This document shows positions 18,115-26,700 of a stretch of 37,780 nt of DNA, piece by piece; within the stretch, counting starts at the first letter, position 1, and each line of letters opens with the position of its first letter. The notes beneath the pieces were generated by a model that had not been told where the DNA came from, did no database searches, and was given only the letters and a program-made list of their open reading frames with translations. This DNA comes from Acidobacteriaceae bacterium (GTDB taxonomy: Bacteria > Acidobacteriota > Terriglobia > Terriglobales > Acidobacteriaceae), in NCBI GenBank assembly GCA_025355505.1, contig JANXZM010000008.1, positions 1-37,780 of the forward strand, given 5' to 3'. A program made the translations under genes and the position numbers.

Positions 18115-18320
18115 AGCAAAACGCGCAATATGTGCAACACTTTGCGCCTAGCCAGAAAGTGGGATTGCGACTCCACAGCCTCCAGGTGTATACAACATCA
18201 TCTGATTGTTACAGTTCACCTAAATATTTCACTATTCCCCATGAGCCCCTTCCCCGGAGCTCCAAGTGCTATTTATCAGGGTGAACCCTGGCCGTTATAT
18301 TTCTGGAGGCAACAAAGGCG

Positions 18321-20834
18321 ATGCGCCACTTTTTGTCACACCAAGTTCGGGAAACCCAATCCGGTGCGTCTTTCCGGTCCGTGTCCAGCTCAACGCCCAA
18401 TTTGACGCCCGCCCGCAATCTTGGCGTGACTCTGCTCGTCGTTTGCATTGCGTTGCTGTCGTCCTCGTTCGCGCAGCAGTCCTTTTTGACCAACCGGGGT
18501 GATAACGCCCGCAGCGGAGCCAATACCAATGAAACTCTGCTCACCCCCGCCAACGTCAGCAAAAACAGCTTCGGTAAGCTCTTCAGCTCTCCCGTCGACT
18601 ATGTCGCGATGGCCCAGCCCCTCTACGTGCCCAGCGTGAACATACCCGGCCAGGGCATACACAACGTCGTTTACGTTGTCACCCAGGCGGATTCGGTTTA
18701 CGCCATTGACGCCGACAACGGCGCCCAGCTCTGGTACGCCAGCATGCTCAACGGTGGCACCACCGCCAGCGGCACCTATCTTCCCTGCGGCACCGCTGCC
18801 GGTTTTAATCAGGAAGGCATTGTCGGAACCCCTGTCATCGATCCCAATACCAACACCATATATCTGGTCGCCAAGACTCTTCTCAACACCACTGTCCGTC
18901 ACCATCTTCACGCCCTCGACATCACCACCGGCAATGAGCAACCGGGCAGCCCAGTGTTGATCCAAGCCCAGAGCACCAGCAATAAGGGACACGTGATGAC
19001 CTTCAACAGCCTCCACCAGAAAAACCGTCCCGGCCTGTTGCTGCTCAACGGTACGCTTTACCTGGGCTTCGGCTCGAACTACTGCAACGACAGCAACAGC
19101 GGCTGGGTTCTGTCCTACGACGCTGCCACTCTGTCCCAAGTAGGTGTCTTCAATGATTCGCCCGACTACGGAGTCACTTCGATTTGGCAGAGCGGCAACG
19201 GCCTCGCTGCCGATGAAGCCGGCAATATTTTTACTGAAACATCTGAAAGCGGCTCCCACGGCTACGATGTCCCAACCGGTGGCCAGACCTACTGCATGAG
19301 CGTCTTGAAGCTTTCCCCCACGCTCACGCTTGCCGATTATTTCACCCCGTGGAACGTGGCCTTCCTCAACTCCCACGATCTTGATCTCAGTTCCGCCGGC
19401 CCCATCGTCCTCCCCGATCAAAATGGCCCCTACCCCCACGAACTCATCGCCAGCGGCAAGTATGGCGCAGTTTACGTTCTCAATCGCGACAACCTGGGGA
19501 TGTACTCCGTAGGGGTAGATAGTCAGATCATCCAGGAAGTCAATCTCGTTCAGCCGAGCGATCCTCCCCTGGACGTAATGATGAGTTCCCCGGCCTACTG
19601 GAACAACACCGTGTACTTCACGCCCAACAGCGCGCCGCTCATGGCGTACCCGTTGAACGGCGGATTGCTCGGCACTCCTCTCACCGTTGGGAAATACGCC
19701 GGCGGCCACTCCGCATCCATTTCCGCCAATGGCAACAGCAACGGGATTCTGTGGGTCATCAGCGGTCCACAACTCCTCGCCTTTGACGCCGTCTCTCTCA
19801 AACTGCTCTACGGCACCAATCAGGCTCTCCTTGGGCGCGACAAGTTGCCCGCCGTCGGCCATTTTTCCACTCAGACCGTCATCAACGGCAAGGTGTTCGT
19901 CGCCACCCGGAATAGTCTTGAAGCTTACGGACTGTTCCACATCGCCAGCATCACTGGAGGCAGCGCCCAGACTGGGACCGTGAATACCACCCTGCCCGTT
20001 CCCGTCCAGGTCAATATCGCCAACCCCTACAACGGACAACCCGACGTCGGTGCCACCGTCAACTTCAGTGATGGCGGCAAGGGCGGCGCATTCAATCCCC
20101 CCTCCGCCGTGACCGACTCCAACGGCAACGTCTCCACGACTTATACCGTTCCCCAAAAAGCTGGCACCTACACCCTGACAATCTCCGGGAACGGCTTCGG
20201 CAATGTCACTACCACCGCCACCGCTACGCCCGCCGCCCCCATTAAGATCGTTGCCTACGGCGGAGCGAAGCAGACCGGCACCGCCGGTTCCAACCTTGCC
20301 AACTCCGTCGTCGCCCAGGCTCAGGACATCTACAAGAACGGCATCGCCGGCGTCACCGTCAACTTTGCCGCCAACAAGGGTGCCATTCCCAATCCGTCTT
20401 CCGTGGTCACCGACGCCACTGGCTTGGCTCGGAGCACTCTGCAGTTGCCCACCACGGCCGCCACCATTACTGTCACCGCCAGTTCCGCCGGCTTCAAGAA
20501 CATCACCTACCCCGAGTACGCCGTTGCCGGACCCGCCGCCAATGTCGCCATCACCAGCGGCAATAATCAGTCCGCTCCTGCCGGAACGCAATTGCCCCAG
20601 TCCCTCACCGTGCTCGTGACCGACCAGTACGGTAATCCCGTTGCTGCCGTCAACGTTGGCTTTGACGACGGTGGCTCCGGAGGCGTTTTCTTCAACTCCA
20701 ATCCCTTCGCCACCAACAACGCTGGAACCGCAACCCAGTTCTATACGCTCCCTGCAACCCCCGGTGTCGTCACCATCAACGCCACCGTCACCGGAGTAGC
20801 GAACCCCGCTGTCTTCTCCGAAACCGGCCAGTAG
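18321..20834 (+). CDS. Secreted PQQ-propeller and invasin-Ig repeat protein
   Basis: 837 aa, exported: a long basic N-terminus and helix LGVTLLVVCIALLSSSFAQQ. Residues about 55-540 hold a PQQ-like beta-propeller (VVYVVTQADSVYAIDADNGA; GKYGAVYVLNRDNLGMYSVG). Three Ig-like repeats of the bacterial Big_1/invasin type follow, each with the pattern GATVNFSDGGKGGAF or AVNVGFDDGGSGGVF and a following GTATQFYTLP-type strand. Likely a surface or periplasmic adhesion or binding protein with no obvious catalytic site. Start ATG 18321 has GGAGG (18305-18309) at slightly long spacing. Single gene. Confidence 0.75.
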   Translation: MRHFLSHQVRETQSGASFRSVSSSTPNLTPARNLGVTLLVVCIALLSSSFAQQSFLTNRGDNARSGANTNETLLTPANVSKNSFGKLFSSPVDYVAMAQPLYVPSVNIPGQGIHNVVYVVTQADSVYAIDADNGAQLWYASMLNGGTTASGTYLPCGTAAGFNQEGIVGTPVIDPNTNTIYLVAKTLLNTTVRHHLHALDITTGNEQPGSPVLIQAQSTSNKGHVMTFNSLHQKNRPGLLLLNGTLYLGFGSNYCNDSNSGWVLSYDAATLSQVGVFNDSPDYGVTSIWQSGNGLAADEAGNIFTETSESGSHGYDVPTGGQTYCMSVLKLSPTLTLADYFTPWNVAFLNSHDLDLSSAGPIVLPDQNGPYPHELIASGKYGAVYVLNRDNLGMYSVGVDSQIIQEVNLVQPSDPPLDVMMSSPAYWNNTVYFTPNSAPLMAYPLNGGLLGTPLTVGKYAGGHSASISANGNSNGILWVISGPQLLAFDAVSLKLLYGTNQALLGRDKLPAVGHFSTQTVINGKVFVATRNSLEAYGLFHIASITGGSAQTGTVNTTLPVPVQVNIANPYNGQPDVGATVNFSDGGKGGAFNPPSAVTDSNGNVSTTYTVPQKAGTYTLTISGNGFGNVTTTATATPAAPIKIVAYGGAKQTGTAGSNLANSVVAQAQDIYKNGIAGVTVNFAANKGAIPNPSSVVTDATGLARSTLQLPTTAATITVTASSAGFKNITYPEYAVAGPAANVAITSGNNQSAPAGTQLPQSLTVLVTDQYGNPVAAVNVGFDDGGSGGVFFNSNPFATNNAGTATQFYTLPATPGVVTINATVTGVANPAVFSETGQ

Positions 20835-20842
20835 GCAAGCAT

Positions 20843-20868
20843 GTGTGGCGCGGGCGCCCCCGCCCGCG
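20843..20868. repeat. GTGTGG-led palindromic repeat, copy 1
   Basis: GTGTGG precedes an 8-bp hairpin, CGCGGGCG (20849-20856) / CGCCCGCG (20861-20868), with a four-base loop. The same design occurs at 23506. It lies just past the stop at 20834 in a 289-bp gap holding no supported gene. Confidence 0.6.
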
Positions 20869-21123
20869 TACCTCTGCGCCAATTCCTCCGTCAGCCCCCG
20901 AAGCCGATCTCACGGCGCCCGTGATCCCCGTGTCCTCTGTGGTTAGCCTTCGCGCTCCGCCACCAAACAAAAAACGCAGATTCCTCCGCGCCCCAAATTA
21001 CAAAATTACTCAATTACCCATTTGCGTAATCTCTCCCGCCTAATTGACTTCCCACTCATTTCGCGGGAAACTCGCCTCTGAGCCTGCTTGCCACCGCATC
21101 ACCGCAGGCTGCCGGAACAAACT

Positions 21124-22443
21124 ATGTTCCTGCAACCTATGTCGAGGTCCGAGTTCCGCCCTGACGATTCGCATCTTGACCTGACCCGCGTCCTCGAGCA
21201 GCACCTCCTCGCCGGTTTTCCGCCCGACCTCGCTCTCGATTTAGTTCTCAACGAACTCGTAGTCCGCGCCGCCCATGCCACCCGCGCCAGCGCCGCCGCC
21301 CTTGCTCTTGCCCGCGGCGATGAAATGGTCTGCCGCGCCTCCACCGGTCGCCTCGCCCCCGATCTCGGCGTCCTACTCAACACCCAAGACGGTCTCTCCG
21401 GCGCCTGCCTTCAAACCCGTCAGCCCCAGCTTTCCGTCGATACCGAGTTCGACCCACGCGTCGACCCCGTCCTTTCCCGCAGCCTCGGCATTCGCTCCAT
21501 CCTCATCGTTCCCGTCTTCGACACCAACGGCAACAACCCTCAGTTCGCCGGAATCCTCGAAGTCTTTTCAACCTCTCCCGCCGCTTTCTCCCACAACGAC
21601 CAGAGAGCGCTGGAAGATTTTGCCGAAGAGTGCGCCCGCATTTGCCAAGCCGCAATCCAACTCTCTCAGCGCAAGCCCGCCGCCCCGGTCGTCCGGCCCG
21701 AGTTCGTTCCGCCCAACTCCATCCCGCCAGAGCGCATCCCATCCGATTTCGTCGCACCACCCAACTCTCTGCCCCCTCGCCGCCCTTCCTACGAAGCCTG
21801 GACCCTGGTCCTCGGAGCCCTAGCCATTCTCGCCACCATCGCTGTCAGCTTACTAATCGGCTCCCGCTTCGGATGGCTCCGCTCCGCCCCATCGCACGCC
21901 CACCTCTCCCAGCCAGCCAACTTAATCCCGGACGAGCCCACAAATTTCACCGTCGTGACAAAATCCGCTGCAACAAAGCCAACCTCTGCAGCACCGGCAA
22001 AATCCGCCCCCCCTGCCAACGACGAACTAGTCGTCTACGAAAAAGGCAAAGTCATCTTCCGCATGAAACCCGCTCCCACCCTGCCCGCTCTTACCAAGCA
22101 AAGCAGCCATGCCATCGTAGAAGCATCGTCCACCACCAAGATCGCCTCATCCCAAATCATCTGGCTAGCTCCCGCGCAGGCCGAAACCCGCCTCCTCAGC
22201 CGCACCGAGCCCCAGTATCCCCCCGAAGCCCTGGCCGTCCATCGCGCCGGCAACGTAGTCCTCGAAGTCCAAGTGGCCGAAGACGGCTCCGTCTCCAACA
22301 TCCGCACCCTAAGCGGAGACCCAGTCCTAGCCGCCGCTGCCGCCCATGCCGTCCGCAACTGGCGCTACCAACCCTACCGCGAGCACGACCACCCCGCCCA
22401 ATTCCAGACCGATGTAACCCTGAGCTTCGCACTGCCTAACTGA
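21124..22443 (+). CDS. GAF-transmembrane-TonB fusion protein
   Basis: 439 aa from ATG 21124 (GGAAC upstream). Residues about 10-185 form a GAF domain (LNELVVRAAHATRASAAALA; GLSGACLQTRQPQLSVDT; SILIVPVFDTNG; FSHNDQRALEDFAEECARIC). A Pro-rich segment with VPPNSIPPERIP and APPNSLPPRRP follows, then one membrane helix (LVLGALAILATIAVSLLIGS), a second Pro/Ala/Lys-rich linker, and a C-terminal TonB domain (RTEPQYPPEALAVHRAGNVV; VRNWRYQPYR). The topology N-in/C-out fits TonB. The combination suggests an inner-membrane energy transducer coupled to a cytosolic sensor. Ligand and partner are unknown; the TonB-dependent receptor lies 4 kb upstream. Confidence 0.75.
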   Translation: MFLQPMSRSEFRPDDSHLDLTRVLEQHLLAGFPPDLALDLVLNELVVRAAHATRASAAALALARGDEMVCRASTGRLAPDLGVLLNTQDGLSGACLQTRQPQLSVDTEFDPRVDPVLSRSLGIRSILIVPVFDTNGNNPQFAGILEVFSTSPAAFSHNDQRALEDFAEECARICQAAIQLSQRKPAAPVVRPEFVPPNSIPPERIPSDFVAPPNSLPPRRPSYEAWTLVLGALAILATIAVSLLIGSRFGWLRSAPSHAHLSQPANLIPDEPTNFTVVTKSAATKPTSAAPAKSAPPANDELVVYEKGKVIFRMKPAPTLPALTKQSSHAIVEASSTTKIASSQIIWLAPAQAETRLLSRTEPQYPPEALAVHRAGNVVLEVQVAEDGSVSNIRTLSGDPVLAAAAAHAVRNWRYQPYREHDHPAQFQTDVTLSFALPN

Positions 22444-22532
22444 GTGGATCAAAACCTGGCTTCATCTCCGGAGAGGAGATATAACGCACCTTGGCGGGTC
22501 GCCCCGCTTTCGCATCCGTCTTAATTTCTAGA

Positions 22533-22560
22533 GGGTGCCCCGTCCAAGCTCCGCTTGGAC
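22533..22560. repeat. GGGTGCCCC palindromic repeat, intergenic copy
   Basis: GGGTGCCCC is followed by a perfect palindrome GTCCAAGC-TCC-GCTTGGAC (22542-22560). It lies between the convergent GAF-TonB and proC genes. A near-identical copy occurs inside the coding sequence of the BNR/Ig protein at 27972. Confidence 0.65.
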
Positions 22561-22570
22561 AAATCCCGCA

Positions 22571-23398
22571 CTACGAGAATGCCAACTCCTTAGCCCGCTG
22601 TACCGCCTTCACCACCGCTTTGATCAAAGTCACGCGCAGCTTACCTTCTTCCAGTTCCATGATGCCGTCAATTGTGCACCCCGCCGGAGTCGTCACCGCA
22701 TCCTTCAGCAGCGCCGGATGATCCCCAGTCTCCAGCACCACCCGCGCCGCGCCCATCGTAGTCTGCGCCGCCAGCAGCGTGGCCACATCGCGCGGCAGTC
22801 CCACCTTTACTCCCGCTTCCGCCAGCGATTCCAAAATAATGTAGATATACGCCGGTCCGCTCGCCGACAATCCCGTGACCGCGTCCATATGTTGTTCATC
22901 CAAGTTTACCGTCCGCCCCACCGCATCGAAAAATTTCGTCGCCATTTCCAGATGCTGTTTCGTCGCAAACTTTCCCTTGCACAGCGCCGTCATTCCCGCT
23001 CCCAGCACGCAAGGAGTATTCGGCATTGCCCGCACCACCGGCACTTCTTTCTCCAGCGCCCGCTCAATCATCTCCGTAGGCACCGACGCCGCCACCGAAA
23101 TCACCAGTTGCTTCGCATGGACGTGCGTCCGAATCTCTCGCACCACGTCCGCCACCACCTGTGGCTTCACGCAAAGAAAAATAATGTCCGCATCCTTTAC
23201 CGCCGCCGCGTTATCGGTCCCCGCGTGCACCTTCAGCTTCTCCTTGAGCATTCGCGCTCGCTCCGGATGCGCCACCGTTACCCACGTCTGCCCCGGCGAC
23301 AGCAATCCATGGCGTAAGAAGGATTGCAACAGAATCGTTCCCATCTTTCCCGCGCCCAACACCGCCACTTTTTTCTTCGCACTCAATCTCTGCGCCAT
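22571..23398 (-). CDS. proC: Pyrroline-5-carboxylate reductase
   Basis: 275 aa; last step of proline synthesis, reducing pyrroline-5-carboxylate with NAD(P)H in the cytoplasm. N-terminal Rossmann VAVLGAGKMGTILLQSFLRH; IIFLCVKPQVVADV; VRAMPNTPCVLGAGMTAL; and the family signature in DAVTGLSASGPAYIYIILES together with AVTTPAGCTIDGI near the C-terminus. Normal family length. The start at 23398 is set by GGGAG about eight bases upstream; the frame continues farther to 23617 but that part is not protein-like. Appears monocistronic. Confidence 0.9.
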   Translation of the reverse strand: MAQRLSAKKKVAVLGAGKMGTILLQSFLRHGLLSPGQTWVTVAHPERARMLKEKLKVHAGTDNAAAVKDADIIFLCVKPQVVADVVREIRTHVHAKQLVISVAASVPTEMIERALEKEVPVVRAMPNTPCVLGAGMTALCKGKFATKQHLEMATKFFDAVGRTVNLDEQHMDAVTGLSASGPAYIYIILESLAEAGVKVGLPRDVATLLAAQTTMGAARVVLETGDHPALLKDAVTTPAGCTIDGIMELEEGKLRVTLIKAVVKAVQRAKELAFS

Positions 23399-23505
23399 AG
23401 AAATTCTCCCAACCGGCAATAAATCAAGAAAGCCCAGACTACACCACGTTAAACCCAACCACGAAAAGAAGAAGGCCGTTAGTCTTTCCTTAGTTATACA
23501 AAGTC

Positions 23506-23531
23506 GTGTGGCGCGGACACTTTTGTCCGCG
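23506..23531. repeat. GTGTGG-led palindromic repeat, copy 2
   Basis: GTGTGG is followed by CGCGGACA (23512-23519), a four-base loop and TGTCCGCG (23524-23531). Relative to the copy at 20843 the stem has paired substitutions that keep base pairing. It lies in the 346-bp gap between proC and the BNR/Ig gene, which otherwise holds no supported gene. Confidence 0.6.
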
Positions 23532-23744
23532 GCCGTTGACTCTCCGGGTGGGGACAGGCAATCCCGTCCAAACCGTACAAAACACCGCAGCCCACCGAAG
23601 ACGATCCTACCTCGCACGATGTCCCATTACCGTGACGCAAAAACAAGAAAATGTGACGCAAGAAAAAGGCGCAGACATGACAGTCCACGCCCCGTCTCCG
23701 CAATGTTCTTCTCCGCGCCCTCCGAGTCTCGGCGATAGATCGCC

Positions 23745-26700
23745 CTACTGCACGATCAACGTCACCACATCCCCGTGCGCCGTTCCGCCTGCAGCCGTAG
23801 CCGTCACCGTAATCTGCGACGTCCCCAACCCCGTCGGAGCCTCCACCGTCACCGCAGCCGACCCCGCCGAAGTCGCCAGCGCCGATGTGGCCGTCACCCT
23901 CACCGCGGCCGGGTTCGGCGTCGCCGCTGGAGTCGTGTACAATCCCGTTCCGTCCACCGTTCCATTCGCGCCCCCGCCCGCGACCGCCCACGTTATGCTC
24001 TGGTTAGTCGAGTTACTAACTGTCGCCGTGAATTGCTTCTCAGTAACTCCCGCCGGCCATGAGTTACCCGCTAAATCCGCAAACAAAGTCGCCGATGCCG
24101 GACTCACCGTAACTGTCACTACCGGTGGCGGGCCACCACCACCCCCGCCCGCGACCCCGCCACACGAAACCTCAACCATCAATCCAAGCCCCAGACAAAT
24201 TCCCGCAATCCCTCCGTAGAGACGCGTCTTGCCCCGTCTCTTTCCCCCCATTCCGACAATTCCCACGAGCACTACCCACGCGAAAGTGAACCATGGCAAA
24301 GCATAGGGGCGGCCGTCCCCGCCCGTCCAAGCCGTGCCCAGCACGGCCCCCGCTCTCAGCTGGGTCCCCGAGTTCGGTCCCGTAGTAGCAATCGTCAGCG
24401 TCACCGCAGTTGTCCCTGCCCCCGCCGCAATCGACGCCGGGCTGAACCCGCAACGAGTCAACGCCGGCAGGCTCCCGCACGCCAGACTCACCCCCGAGCT
24501 AAACGCCCCGCCCCCCGCCGGAGCTGCCGAAAACGTATAGCTAGCGTTCTGTCCCGCCAGCACCGTCACCGTAGCGCTGCCTGTGTCCGTCCACGTCACA
24601 TCCGTTCCCACCGTCAGCGTCGCTGTCGGCGTAGCGTGCGTCAGCGTCCCGTCCGTCCCCTGAATTGCGAGATTAAACGCCCTCGCCGTCGCGCTGCCCA
24701 CCGTCACCGTAAACCCGGCTCCCCCCGCAGTCGGCGTCACCGTCGGCGGCGTGATCCCGCACGTTCCCGGAACTTCCCCCGTACACGTCAACGTCACACT
24801 CCCGCTGTATCCATTGACCACCGTCAGCGTCCCATTCCACGTTACGTTCTGATTGATCACCGTCGCATTCGGAGTCGCCGTCACCGCAATCGTAAAGTCC
24901 GGCGCCGGCGCCGTCACCGTCAGCCTGAACGTCTGCGTCTTGGCCGCCGGCGCTCCCGTTGTCATCGCCGAGATCGTCACCGTGGTCGGACCGCCCACCG
25001 GAGTCCCTGGCGCCGCCGTCACGGTCAGCGTAACCGTCACCGGCGCCGCGGAAGTTGGACTTACCGCGCTCGACGGCGAGAACACGCAAGCCGCTCCCGC
25101 CGGCAACCCCGCCGGACAACTCAGCGCTACCGTCCCCGCAAAACTCCCCGCCCCCGTCACCTGGAACGTGCTCGCTGCCGACGTTCCGCCTTGCGCCACA
25201 CTCACGGAAGTCGGACTGGGCGCCGTCAAATTGAAGTCCACCACATGCAGCGCTACCGCCGCGTCGCGCGTTATTGTGTTTCCATCCGTCCCCACCGCGT
25301 GCGCGTTGAAACTGTAATCGCCCACACTTCCGCCCGCCGTCACCGTGTACATCGCGGTCGGCGTTGGCTGCGTCGGTTGTAGCGCGCAGGTCGCCGGCGC
25401 CGCACCCGTACAATTCAAATTCACCAGGCTTGCGTATCCGTTCCTCGCCGTCAGCGTGCCGTTGAACGTGGCATTCTGCGCCGGAAACACCGTCTGCGGT
25501 GAATTCGAAATCACATTTGTGTAGTCTGCCGAGGTCACCAGCGCGTAGTTCCAAATGCCCCGTCCGTACGTCGACGCCACCAGCGTCTTCGTGCCCGTGT
25601 CAGGATTGAAAAGCTGCAATGCCGTCACCGGCGCGTCCGGCAGAAATCCCGAAACACCTGGTCCCGGCGCCGGACCGGCTTCATTCCAACTTGCAGTCGT
25701 CGTCGAACTAAAAAAAACGCCAACGTCGGTTCCCGCGTAAATCCGCCCCGCTTGCGAATCAACCAGCAGCGCGTTCACCGGAGCATCCGGAAACCCTGTC
25801 CCCGTCCCGCTCCAGTCCGCCCAACTCGCGCCCGCATTCACCGTCTTCCACACATGCGACGTGGGAAACGCCTGCGTGCTGAATCCCATGATCCCCACAT
25901 ACGCCGTCTTTCCCGTCGCATCGGAGCGATCCATCGCGACCGACGAAATCGCATAGCCGTTCGGATTCACATTCTGCGTTGCATTCGCCATCAAGGTGGC
26001 GCCCGCGTTGGTCGTAACCCACACTTCGCCGCCCGGCCTCCCGCTCAGCGGCCCGTATCCATTGGTCACCGCATACACCACTGTCGAATTGTTGTTCAGC
26101 GCTGGACCGCCCGCGGCTAGACCATTCACCAGGTTGATTTCATCGCCCGTGCACGCACCCGTTCCTAACGTGTCGAAGTCATTGCTCAGTTGCAGCGGCG
26201 CGGTTCCGCTGGTGCTGATCCGCCACACCCGGCAGGTTCCCACCAGCAGTTCACCGCTATTCTGCGGGTCCAGAATGTAGGGAGTATAAAAAGCTCCCTG
26301 GTCTCCTCCCAGATTGCTGGAGCTGACGATCTCGAAAAATCCATTGTTGTTACAAGCCGTTCCCAACTCGCATTTCACAATCGTGACGTAGGGATTCGCC
26401 GCAAACCACTCGTTAGGGTTCACAGGGTTGATGGCATTCAATCCGCCATCCCCTCCCAGCGCATTCTGCCATGTACTGCTGCCGGTCGCGCCGCTGGTTT
26501 TGGGAGAGCCGTTGTCCTGCGTCCCCCCCAACAGAATGTCCGCGTTGGTGGGATGAACCGAGATCGAGACGAATTCCGTCATCGAGCCCAGACTCTCGCT
26601 CAGGCTGTCAAACTGATTCGTCCCCGCGCAACTCCCCGCGTTCAGCCCGGCATAGCCATCCAGCGTCCGGCTGATTCCTCCGTCATGCGCGAAGTAGCCC

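Noticed and set aside
18390-20882. An 830-codon open frame on the minus strand opposite the PQQ/Ig gene
   Set aside because: Gly/Val/Asp-rich translation without domains, fully antisense to a gene with signal peptide, SD and clear domains; a codon-composition shadow.
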